64,000 bases of DNA from assembly GCA_026745465.1 (NCBI GenBank), contig JACYXH010000359.1:1489556-1553555 (forward strand). The letters are read 5' to 3'. Every line of letters begins with the position of its first letter. The first letter of the stretch is position 1. Origin of the DNA: Lota lota. Its lineage: Eukaryota > Chordata > Actinopteri > Gadiformes > Lotidae. Positions 32,489-42,060 of the stretch are shown here, in pieces. A program made the translations under genes and the position numbers. The notes under the pieces were generated by a model. It searched no databases. It was given only the letters and a program-made list of their open reading frames with translations, and was not told the origin of the DNA.

Positions 32489-32590
32489 CCCCAGCCCCCG
32501 CAGCCGTTCCCTCCTGTTTCCAAGCCCCAGCCCCCGCAGCCGTTCCCTCCTGTTTCCAAGCCCCAGCCCCCGCAGCCGTTGCCTCCCGCA
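32099..32590 (+). pseudogene. Gypsy-type gag N-terminus, copy 2, fused to hAT
   Basis: Same start as 29025. The [11 protein letters not shown] repeat is followed by three copies of a 36-bp unit (CCAAGCCCCAGCCCCCGCAG within it) encoding [12 protein letters not shown]. The frame then runs without a stop into the hAT-3 fragment and ends at 32899, 266 codons in all. The fused frame is a by-product of truncation and I see no sign that it is a working gene. Confidence 0.65.
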
Positions 32591-32599
32591 TTTAGAATT

Positions 32600-33565
32600 T
32601 ACCAGCAGACCTTTGTGTTGGATCATGTCGCGCGCATGGTAAGCTTTGTAAAGACAAGACCTTTAAAAAGCCGCATATTTGCATCTTTATTTGAGGAAAT
32701 GGGAGCGAAGCATAAAGCCTTTTTGCTCCATACAGAGGTCAGAAGGTTGTCATGCGGCAAAGTGCTGGCCCGTGTGTATGAGCTGTGGGAGGAACTGAAA
32801 GTGTTTTTGACTGATGGAGGTGTGATGACGCAAAGCTGCTTGCGAGGGATGAGTGGTGTGCTAGGCTGGCATACATGGCAGATATATTTCAGCATCTGAA
32901 TGAACTGAACACACGAATGCAATGCCGACATTGAAAACCTGCTCACAAGCAGCACAGATCAAATAAATAAATTCCGTTCAAAGGTGTACCTCTGGCAACA
33001 ACATCTGGAAAGTGCCAACGTTTACATGTTTCCACTTACCCAGAAATGGCAAGGAGACGTCAACTGTGTGAGATAATAGATAAACATAACATGATAATAG
33101 ATAAACATTTGAAAGCTCTTGAGGAGAAGATGAAGTTTTATTTCCCCTCAACCTTTACTGAATGCCTGATGCAGGAGGAACTATATGAACTGAGACAAGA
33201 CCGTGGTTTAAAGCTAAGCTTTGCTGATCTACCGACCGTTTTTGGCTGGCTGCTGCCAAGGAGTTCCCCATTCTGGCAGACAGAGCTATTTCAACATTGC
33301 TCCCATTTTCCACAACAGAAAAGCTGAGCTTTTCAAGCACAACTGCTATAAAAACTAAAAACAGAGAAAGACTGAGAGCTGTTGAGGAAGAGCTTTGTGT
33401 GTGCGCCTTTCTTCAGGTTTCACACTGAGTAGGATAAACAAATGGAGAGACTAAATTGTCATTATATATACTGTATTAGGCTACAATGGGTCATTTTGTA
33501 AAAATTGGTGGTGGTGTGCCGCGGGATTAAAAAATGTGCCGTGGCTCAAAAAAGGTTGAAAAACA
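32600..33565 (+). pseudogene. hAT-3 transposase C-terminal fragment and 3' end
   Basis: Plus-strand hAT sequence in broken frames: [20 protein letters not shown], then [20 protein letters not shown], then from 33046 a second frame (FYFPSTFTECLM). It resembles ZBED5/SCAND3-like transposases and is a different lineage from hAT-1. The end at about 33480-33565 has the Charlie-like phrase AAAAAGGTTGAAAAACACTG. At least two frameshifts. The 5' half is missing. Confidence 0.75.
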
Positions 33566-33640
33566 CTGCTCTATCGCCACACAAGAGTCCCATGGAAAGA
33601 GGTCTCACTTTGCATTGCATGTTTAATGTATTTACAGCAC

Positions 33641-33719
33641 TTGCATTGAACTTATACAACATTTGCATTGAACTTATACAACATTTGCATTGAACTTATA
33701 CAACATTTGCATAGAACTT

Positions 33720-33751
<32 letters not shown>

Positions 33752-33752
33752 G
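33641..33752. repeat. 22-bp tandem repeat and (AC)n
   Basis: TTGCATTGAACTTATACAAC repeats with a 22-bp period at 33641, 33663, 33685 and 33707 (last copy altered), followed by about 14 AC units to 33752. Confidence 0.95.
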
Positions 33753-34489
33753 CAGAACATGCTTGGCTTTATTGGCCAACAAAAGCGTTCCAATAGGCCA
33801 TGCCCTTCTTGTGGTGTGAGGTCTTTGTCGTTGATTGTGATTGTGTCCAAGAAGACCTCCGTTTGTATGACTGAAAGCAGAGTGGTTGCACACTTTGGAT
33901 ACGTAAGGTGTAGGGAACAATAGTAGGCCATAGGGTATCCCGCACCCTCAGTAACCTTTTCTTTTGGGAACACAGTTATCGGCACATCTCCTACAGCCAG
34001 GAGGCAAGTTGGACGTACTCACAATCAGGACTGGACAGGAGGGGGCCCTTCTTCAAGTAGGTATTGGGGTCTTCTTTGTCCTTGAACACATAACACAGAC
34101 ATTATTCAATCAGGATAATGCACTTTTGTTTAAAGGATCTTTTATTTAATTTTTTACATAAGCCCCTTTTAGAAGGTTGTTTACAATCAAATAACTTTCC
34201 AATGCAGAAATCTGACGAAAAGAGTAGCTCTAACTAGAAAGTTAGAGCTGAAGTTGCTGCTTTTAAACTGTCCTCACGATGCATTTCCTGTTCACATGTT
34301 ATACACAAGCACTTGTCCACGCGACAACCTTTGTGTGTAACAGCAGTGTTTGATGTGCTTCATCCTCACACAGTTGTAAATGAAGTTTACAACTTTAAAA
34401 ACAGTTGCCAGGGTGTCACTGAGGTCTTCTGAAAGTTTTTTTACTGGCTAAGGCTTGGCTTGGCGACATACAGTGAAAGATTGCGCATT
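33753..34489. other. Unassigned sequence
   Basis: No gene or repeat recognised. Probably decayed element sequence between two hAT fragments. Confidence 0.4.
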
Positions 34490-35022
34490 CCAGGACTTTT
34501 TCCTTCAATCTGCTGTTAAAATCCCTTGTTTTTTCCCATCATCGGCAGCGCCATCAGTGCAGCATGCAACAAAATTCTCGTAGGGCAGGTTGTTTGATGA
34601 GAGGTAAGAGTCAACAGCCATAAAAATATATTGTCCTGTTGTTGTGGTGGTTAGATTGGTAGACATAATAATTTCTTGTTTCAAGTCCTCACTGTGAATA
34701 TATTGCACATAAACGATGAGCACGGACTCGTCTGACACTGTTGTCGTTTCATCCAACTGAATGGCAAAGGGAACATTTATAAGTGTCTTTTGCAGCTGGT
34801 TTTGACAATCTCCAGCCATTTGATCAATTCTGTGTTTGACAATGTTGTCAGAGAGTGGGACGGTTTTCCACCACCTGTGGGCTACACAGTCTCTAACATT
34901 TTCAGGCAGGCGGGTTTGATTAGCTGCTCTCAATAGTGTGTTTTTAGCCGTGGCAATTAATAGCGAACACTCAAATGACGCCTCCGTGGCTCTGTGTAAA
35001 TCACTGCCAGCTCTTTCAAATG
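34490..35022 (-). pseudogene. hAT-4 transposase internal fragment
   Basis: The minus-strand frame holds the catalytic region start of a ZBED/SCAND3-like hAT: KHRIDQMAGDCQNQLQKTL, then FAIQLDETTTVSDESVLIVY and ENFVACCTDGAAD. Sequence upstream of the ATG at 34933 continues the same protein (FECSLLIATAKNTLLRAANQ) to about 35020. The hAT-type first Asp is in QLDETTT. Truncated at both sides; a LINE tail starts at about 35023. Confidence 0.8.
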
Positions 35023-35634
35023 CTTTTCAAAATCAAAATCAGAATCAGAAAAGCTTTATTTACAAGTACGTTTTTTACACATACAAGGAATTTGTCTTGG
35101 TGATGTAGATGCACGTCACATTCTCTAAAATAAGTTAAACAGGTTAAACAGAACAAACAATAAGTATAAATATATACACACACAACGTATAAAATATGTG
35201 ATAGTAAGAATTAAGATTAAAAGAGCAGATTTAAGTACAGTGGCATGTAGAGCCAGAGGTGGGGTGTGGTCAGGGTGGTTTCCGGGCCTTGTTAATAAGG
35301 CTAGTGGCGGAGGGGAAAAACTGTCCTTGTGACGAGAGGTTTTGGTCCTGATGGACCTCAGCCTCCTGCCAGAGGGAAGTGGCTCAAAGAGTTTTTGCCG
35401 GGGTGGGAGGGGTCAGCCACAATCTTTCCTGCACGCTTCAGAGACCGGGTGGCGTAAAGGTCCGGAGCGGCGGCAGATTGCAGCCAATCACCTTCTCAGC
35501 TGAGCGAATGACACGCTGCAGTCTGCCCCTGTCCTTGGCTGTGCTAGCCATCCTCACATCCTCCATTACCATCTGGTACAGATGGTGATGGAGGATGTGA
35601 GGATGGACTCAATGATGGCTGTGTAGAAGTGCAC
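35023..35634 (-). mobile_element. LINE 3' end (CR1/Rex-like), 5' truncated
   Basis: The minus strand ends with an A/T-rich tail (TTCTGATTTTGATTTTG), and above it reads the C-terminal end of a CR1/L2/Rex-type RT: FYTAIIESILTSSITIWY near 35600, and further downstream FEPLPSGRRLRSIRTKTS-like sequence near 35370. Frames are broken, partly by the hairpin at 35548-35606. The clade is from memory. Confidence 0.65.
35548..35606. repeat. 28-bp inverted repeat, 3-bp loop
   Basis: CCATCCTCACATCCTCCATT (arm start) pairs with its inverted copy ending GGAGGATGTGAGGATGG; one mismatch in 28 bp and a 3-base centre. It lies in the LINE coding end. Confidence 0.95.
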
Positions 35635-36268
35635 TGTTACGGCTGCCGTCGGACCCTCATGTGTTGGTCAACAGGTTGTGATAAAGGAGACGCAAGCTGA
35701 GGATTCGTGGGACAAAGCCCAAAGTCCCGCCCGGTTTCTGGAGGCGGCATGCCAACACTGTCTGGCAAATTGAAGAAGGCCTGATTGATTGCAGCTGAGG
35801 GCAGCTGCCAGACAAGATTCATTTTGTACATGGTTTGTGAGAGTAAGGAAGGGCCAAGGCTAGAGCAAAATCTCTTTGTATTTAAGACATGTGTGTAGAC
35901 TCATTAGGTTCAGGGGTGCTGTGAGTATTGTGTTTTGTTTTACCAAGTACCTTAGTGAGAGAGGATTTTTGTTTAACCCTTTGTTTTCTTATGAAGTTAG
36001 CTACAGTTCCTTTTCAGGATCTTTTGTTATATTCTGTTTTGATTTCCGCAGCACCCATCGGCCTTATCTTCCGTTTGTAAACTCCTTTGTTAAATTTGTC
36101 TTTGAGCTAGACAGTTTCAGAAAATAAAAACATTTATACAGTTTATTAATATAAGTTGGTTTCTCAATCTGTCTAGAAACCTTCCCTGAACTTGGCTGTG
36201 CTGATTTGTCATTTTTGCTATTTGCCATTTGTCCTTTATATATGACAACCCAAGAAAACAGTCATAAC
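35635..36268 (+). other. Possible solo LTR
   Basis: Starts TGTTACGGCTGCCG where the LINE stops, has TATTTAAG-like sequence near 35879, AATAAA at about 36122 and could end at CATAACA (36268). No matching target duplication, so this is weak. Confidence 0.3.
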
Positions 36269-36819
36269 AAAATAACATAACAAAACATGTGTTTTTAAGA
36301 GAAAATAATTGAATATCTTCTGTTATAAATATATTTGATTAAATAGCTCACACATCTCTGTTCAAATTTGTAATTTATAAATTTTTCAGAAATGTAACTG
36401 CAAAGATTTTACCATGTTTACACAAAAAAACACCTAAAACTAGGTCACTGGAACATTTCATTCGCTTATCATAGCTCAAAATCATGTATTTCTCAAAGTG
36501 TATACACATATCTTAACCCCTAACTGCACAATTATCAACACCACTGAATATAGTAGGTTTGATTGTATGTTTTCTATATGTTTTACTTTAAAATATGTGT
36601 TGTGTTGGAAATGACATGGCATGACGGAAATGACATAGATAGGCAACTTCCAATTAAAAACTAATTTTGTACTGCTCTGTGGTGAACCAGAGCAAATCAA
36701 TAAGCAACAGCATTAGTGAACAAAAACATATCACCAATATTTTTTAATTGAAAACAATCCAAAAAATTTAAAACCATGAATTTGTGTTAAAATCGGCAAA
36801 AAAAACTCTTCACCGTTTT
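36269..36819. other. AT-rich sequence with two GGAAATGAC sites
   Basis: No genes. GGAAATGAC occurs at 36607-36615 and 36626-36634, the same 9-mer that clusters at 39286-39649 on the far side of the adjacent gene. Confidence 0.5.
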
Positions 36820-39131
36820 CTACATGTCAAGAACAGAGCATATTTCCTTCCAAACTGTTGGCTCCACCATCACTTGCCTCTTTGTTACTGGTTGAGGCTC
36901 TGGAACCAGCCTGATCACATCTTCTGGCTGGTACCAAATAACATCGTCTCTCATAGGCCAGAAGAACTTGTTTATGCCAATATGACTCATGGTTCTCACC
37001 AGAGCACAACCCTCAGGGTCCACATCCTGTATAATGCCAGGGTAAGGATCCACGTCATACCGTACCACACACCAACTTCCAATCAGTCCCTCATGCAGGT
37101 CTATGATGGGTTGAGATGTGCTGGTAAGTGTGCTTGAAGTTGGTGATCCCAATGTAGTCTCCATTGTTCTGTGCTCCCAGTATGTTGACTTTTTTGAGAC
37201 CAAAACACTGGCAAGGATTGGGATCTGCACAAAAGCAGCTGAGCACTCGCCAAGAAATCTCCCCCGGACTTGTAGAGACAATCTAAAATAACAAAATGCA
37301 TTTAAACACTGTGGAGATATAAATTGAAACATGTTCAACTCTCATTACAAAGGTGACGTGTGATACCTGATGTATCTGCATGATTCCTTTGATGGTCAGC
37401 AGGCCATCAGGAAGGAGACTATCCATCTCTTCAATTTCCCCCTCAGTGATGTACATTAACTTCACAGTCGATGGCTGGTTAAGCAGTTGTTCATACAACA
37501 CTTTTCCAGTTGGAAGGTCAATGCCCTTGGCCACAAGTGAGTCTGCCTGGCACTTAACAGCCGCACCAATTCCATCAGCTGGGCCCTTCCCATGTCCGGC
37601 CTCCAGAAAAATCCAGGTCACCTTTTGGAATCCCAGCTCATATGGTACTTTGCTCTGGAAAGAAAAGTTCTTTTTTGACCTATACTGAGTGGTTGGGCCA
37701 TCACTTATGACATGCAGGGTGGTTGCAGCTGTGTTTAGTTTTTTGAGGTAGGGAAGCACTTTTTTGAGGTGAGCCCAGATTGCAGGTGGGTCATGGCGCA
37801 TTGAGGAACTAATTGTGCAAACAGACGCAACACCATTCTTAGTGTGAGCCACACCAGTATGGAGGCTTACCTGCTGGTGGGAATCGCCAAGGTGGACCGC
37901 TTGGATTTCATTGTAAAATGTGCACATGTAATTTTCCGCGAAGTCAATTTGTAGAACAATACTGTCTTCGTCAATCATTTATTTTAGTGCTCTCAAAGAC
38001 AGATATTGGTGTTTTATGTTGTGAATGTGCTTTCCCATCTTTTTTTTCAGTTGGTCCGAAAAGTAATCCAAAAGTGTTTTCAAAGTCCCATATACTTTTT
38101 CCTTCGTTGTGTAGTGAACTTTAATCATTTCTTTGGAGCCATCTTTTTTATTTTTTTTCTCTGTCTTCCACAGAGCTTCTCCATTCAAACCACCAGGTTT
38201 GCTCCCCAGCATTGAAGGCAGAGGTTTAGAGGTCATTGTCTTTACAATCCAGACACTCCATGTACATGCATTCTTTTGTCACATTTTTGCATGCAATTGA
38301 ATACATGAGATCGGTGACTTTGAAAGTTTTAATGACTTTGTGAAAGAAAAGTTTGTTTGCCATGAACAGTATGTTTGAGTGTAGCTTACACAGACATGTG
38401 TCTCTGTCTTTGATCGATGGTGTAACAATCCAAAAGGGTCGCAATTTGCAAAACTCTGCATAGGAGAGTCTGACTTCAGGATTCTCGTGTCTAAACTTCA
38501 GGTGCAGTGTCTGCATTTTTGTAAGATCTTGCCAGCAGCAAGTTTCGATCAGTTGCCAAGCTTTACGATTGTCAATGTACTGATACTTTTTTCTTATTTC
38601 TGACATAATGGTGATATGGAATAGGAGTGTCTTCTTTAATTGCTTGCTTCCTTGCTGCAGCTGTTGCTTTGTTTTCATTTTAGATGACTCTAGGGTCCCC
38701 AGGTTCTTCTTAAGTCGATTACTTCTTTTTTAGTATTTTTCAACTTTTCTGAGGGCATCCTCAAGCTTTTTGTTAATGTCATTAAGATCTCTGTACACCT
38801 TTGCTCTTGCCTTCCCAACGTTTTTTTTACCTCTTTTCCTCTGCTCTGGTCTGCTGATTTGTGGTGGTGTATCTACCATGAAACTGTTCACTGCTGAGAC
38901 CATTTTCAATTTCCTACGTCTGTTTTGTTGAGAAATTCGCCACTGTCTTCTCATTTTTCGTTGTTTTCTTTTTGGCATTTCTGTCACAGATTTAACAACA
39001 CCTTGTTGCTTTTTCTTTACGTATCTTTCTCTGTCCTTCTTGAGGGACTCTGCATATTTTATTCTTTCTCTGTATGATCTTGATCTCTGTGCTGTGGTAT
39101 TGCATGCCATCTTAAAGAACATAGAGAACAT
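36820..39131 (-). pseudogene. Unassigned DDE-like gene, broken
   Basis: One long minus-strand exon runs from 39131 or the ATG at 39107 (MACNTTAQRSRSYRERIKYA) to a donor at 37368 (CATCAG|GTATCA). A 3' exon starts at 37282 after TTTTAG. In-frame TAA stops occur at 38730-38732 and 37979-37981, with a frame change near 38230 and another in the 3' exon. Parts in order: a Lys/Arg-rich coiled region (KRKQRKMRRQWRISQQNRRR); RLSYAEFCKLRPFW with later Cys pairs (DTCLCK, CLDCKD); a DDE-like core with Asp in LQIDFAENY, Asp in VISDGPTTQYRSKKNF and Glu in WIFLEAGHGKGPADG, spacing 80 and 32; CFCADPNPCQCF; and a C-terminal GSWCVVRYDVDPYPG module. I have a memory of similar uncharacterised fish proteins but cannot name a superfamily. 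Confidence 0.65.
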
Positions 39132-39285
39132 CTTAAATCTATTGTTCTCTTATTTACCAACAATATTGTAATAATAACAAATAATAAAATACTTCCTTAC
39201 TACCTTAACTGTTTTTAAATTAAAAAGAAATACTTTAACGTTTTAGTATTATAGCCCAAATAATTTCCTGTTTAGCACGAAAAAT

Positions 39286-39649
39286 GTCATTTCCGCCACA
39301 ACCTGTCTTTACCACTACAATGAACACCGTGGTGGAAATGACTGTGGTGGAAATGACATTTACCCCCTTTCAGTCCAAAATCTCGTGCTATGTTAGCCTG
39401 CTAATATTAGTTTTAGAGTTAGTATTAAATATACACAAATTACAGATTATTAAATTAAATGTATCCGTTTATTTTTACGTCCATGTGAAATATGAGCTGT
39501 TTGGAAATGACGACCAATAAACATACTCTCAGTTTTACTCATATTTACCTTGATTTTTCTTCTTTTCATTACCCCCTGTAGAGGACACCACTTCATCCAG
39601 CCAAGTGCTCCACTGTGGAGTTTCTGTTGCTATGGTTACTGTCATTTCC
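39286..39649. repeat. Cluster of GGAAATGAC sites, both orientations
   Basis: GGAAATGAC or its complement at 39286-39294, 39334-39342, 39349-39357, 39503-39511 and 39641-39649, several in the longer form GTGGTGGAAATGAC. With 36607 and 36626 this makes seven sites flanking the DDE-like gene. They may be subterminal transposase-binding sites; this is inference. Confidence 0.6.
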
Positions 39650-39651
39650 AC

Positions 39652-39749
39652 CACACTGTACAAAATAGAATCCTGAGATCATTGTTTTAGATTTGTATAT
39701 GTATACAAATCTAAAACAATGATCTCAGGATTCTATTTTGTACAGTGTG
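39652..39749. repeat. 98-bp palindrome
   Basis: Arms of 48 bp (39652-39699 and 39702-39749) are perfect inverted copies around a 2-base centre. Left arm starts CACACTGTACAAAATAGAAT. Beyond the arms the match resumes (TTACTGTCA at left, TGACAGTAA at right) after a 9-base gap on the left side that contains one of the GGAAATGAC sites. Confidence 0.97.
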
Positions 39750-40305
39750 ACAGTAAACCCAAGGGACAAGGGATCTACTTATGAAAAATACAGGAAATGT
39801 GAATAATTTTCGCAGTATATAATATGTATAATTTAAATAGACATTATTTTATCATTTGTACTTTAAATCTACATTATTTAAATATTTAATTTTGAAATAA
39901 GCAAGGTTGAAGATACAAAGTCTGGCTTAGGGACAAAGGGAAAACACTAGAAACCATGCATAAAAGGCCTCATATTATATAATAAAAAGAATGATTGGGC
40001 CATGATACATTTTTTATAAGTTCCCCTTAGGGTGAAGTAAGTGTGACAAAAACAAAAAAGAAGAAATGTTTTTTAGTTTTTATCATTTCATCCAGGGACA
40101 ACAAAAGTACCATAGTTAAAGAATCACCCTATTGCTAACTTGGTACAGAGTGGGTTGATTGTGTTACCTGTGTCAGGAGCGTTAACAACGCTTCGTGTGG
40201 CTGTCTCAGCAGAGACAAAGGTTGTGCAGACCCTTCAGCTACAAGCAGTATCACAGTTTGGGAGTTATATGTACTTTCATGTTATATTTTTGATGGAATA
40301 GTTTT
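39750..40305. other. AT-rich spacer
   Basis: No genes or repeats recognised between the palindrome and the first satellite homology. Confidence 0.5.
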
Positions 40306-40354
40306 ATTTAGCTTGTGAATGGTTTTGTTAAACAAGACAACATAATGTCCTTAT
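40306..40354. repeat. Satellite edge stub left of the solo LTR
   Basis: TTTAGCTTGTGAATGGTT and the closing CTTAT match the satellite monomer; about 20 bases in between do not. This places the LTR insertion inside an old edge monomer. Confidence 0.6.
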
Positions 40355-40871
40355 TGTTACATGAACGGCAGAACAAGCGGACCCAAATGCCGGACACAGA
40401 ACAGGCAGAGACAAATAAAGGGGCCAAGGAGTTTATTTGGCAGGCTAAGAGGAGTCAGGCAGGCAATGTTCGGCAACGGGGAGAAAGGCAGGCAGGCAGG
40501 GACTCGGCGACAGGTGGGTGGTCAGGAAGGCAGAGGTTTGGCAAAGGGCAGACAGGCAGGCTGAGTTCAGCATAAGCTGAGGGTCCGGGGCAGGAACAGG
40601 AACGGGAGCAGGAATCGGATTAGGAACAGGAACGGGAGCAGGAATAAGAACTGGAACTGAGGAGATACAGAATCTAAAGGCGGGGACGAAAATACAGACG
40701 AGTGTGAGGCAAACAACGAACTAGCACTTGTGTGAAAAGTCAGTGCTGAAGTACTGTGGGGGGTGATTGGTTATTGCCTGCAGGTCTGGGTAATCAGAGG
40801 GAGCATGTGGGGTAATGGAGGCAGGGTGTCACTAGGTGGTGGAATTGGATTCGACGGGAGAGGGTGTGACA
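40355..40871 (-). mobile_element. Solo gypsy LTR with target duplication
   Basis: 517 bp. Minus strand starts TGTCACACCCTCTCCCGTC and ends CGTTCATGTAACA. Target duplication CTTAT at 40350-40354 and 40872-40876, perfect 5 bp. Contains AATAAA (plus TTTATT at about 40433) and repeats of GGAACAGGAACGGGAGCAGG. Same family as 28499-29007. Confidence 0.88.
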
Positions 40872-42060
40872 CTTATACCATCATCAAGAAGCACCTTCGT
40901 TTTTAACACAACGTGAAAAACCACGTTTATTCTCAGAAAGACATTGTGGTCAAAAAGTGATTCTCTCGCCCTGAAAAGAATTTTCTGCACATACAAAAGT
41001 GGTATGTTGATTTTTTTCCCGCTTTAAATGGAAAAGTGTAACTAAGCTTGTTAATGTTTGTATATACCTTATACCATCATATAGGGGTGAAGCACCATCA
41101 TTTGTAACACAACATACCATGTTTATGCTCAGAAACACATTGTGGTCAAAAAGTGATTCTCTCGCTCTGAAAAGCATTTTCCGCACATAAAAAAGTTGTA
41201 TGTTGCTTTTTTCCCACTTTAAATGGAAAAGTGTAACTAAGCTTGTTAATGGTTGTTTAGACCTTACATCAACATCAACTGGTGAAGCACCATCGTTTTT
41301 AACACAGAAAAGCATGTATATGCTCAGAAACACATTGTAGTCAAAAAGTGATTCTCTCGCTCTGAAAAGCATTTTCCGCACATAAAAAAGTGGTATGTTG
41401 CCTTTTTTCCCACTTTAAATGGAAAATTGTACCTAAGCTTGTTAATGGTTGTTTAGACCTTATACCAACATCAAATGTTGAAGCACCATCGTTTTTAACA
41501 CATAAAACCATGCTTATGCTCAGAAACACATTGCGTTCAAAAAGTGATTCTCTCGCTGTGAAAAGCATTCTCCGCACATAATCAAAGTTGAATGTTGCTT
41601 TTTTCCCACTTTGAATGGAAAAGTGTAACTAAGCTTGTTAATGGTTGTTTAGACCTTATACCAACATCAAATGTTGAAGCACCATCGTTTTTAACACATA
41701 AAACCATGCTTATGCTCAGAAACACATTGCGTTCAAAAAGTGATTCTCTCGCTCTGAAAAGCATTTTCCACACATAAAAAAGTTGTATGTTGCTTTTTTC
41801 CCATTTTAAATGGAAAAGTGTAACTAAGCTTGTTAATGGTTGTTTAGACCTTATACCAACATCAACTTGTGAAGCACCATCGATTTTAACACAAAAAAAC
41901 ATATTTATGCTCAGAAACACATTGTGTTCAAAAAGTGATTATCTTCATCTGAAAATCATTTTCCGCACATAAAAAAGTGGTATGTTGCTTTTTTCCCACT
42001 TTAAATGGAAAAGTGTAACTAAGCATGTTAATGGTTGGTTAGACCTTAATAACAACATAA
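40872..42060. repeat. Satellite, proximal edge monomers
   Basis: Six monomers of about 195 bp; AGTGATTCTCTCGC recurs near 40956, 41152, 41347 and 41542. These share a form with TTGCTTTTTTCCCACTTTAA and GTGTAACTAAGCTTG that is rare further in. No insertions other than the LTR. Confidence 0.95.

Noticed and set aside
32099-32899. Gag-hAT fusion as a domesticated gene
   Set aside because: The frame is open only because a truncated gag runs into a broken hAT fragment; no promoter, splice or conservation evidence.
35635-36268. Confident solo LTR
   Set aside because: TG...CA ends and AATAAA exist, but no target duplication and no second copy in the window.
40315-40575. Plus-strand frames across the solo LTR
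   Set aside because: Chance frames in G/A-rich LTR sequence with clear LTR borders.
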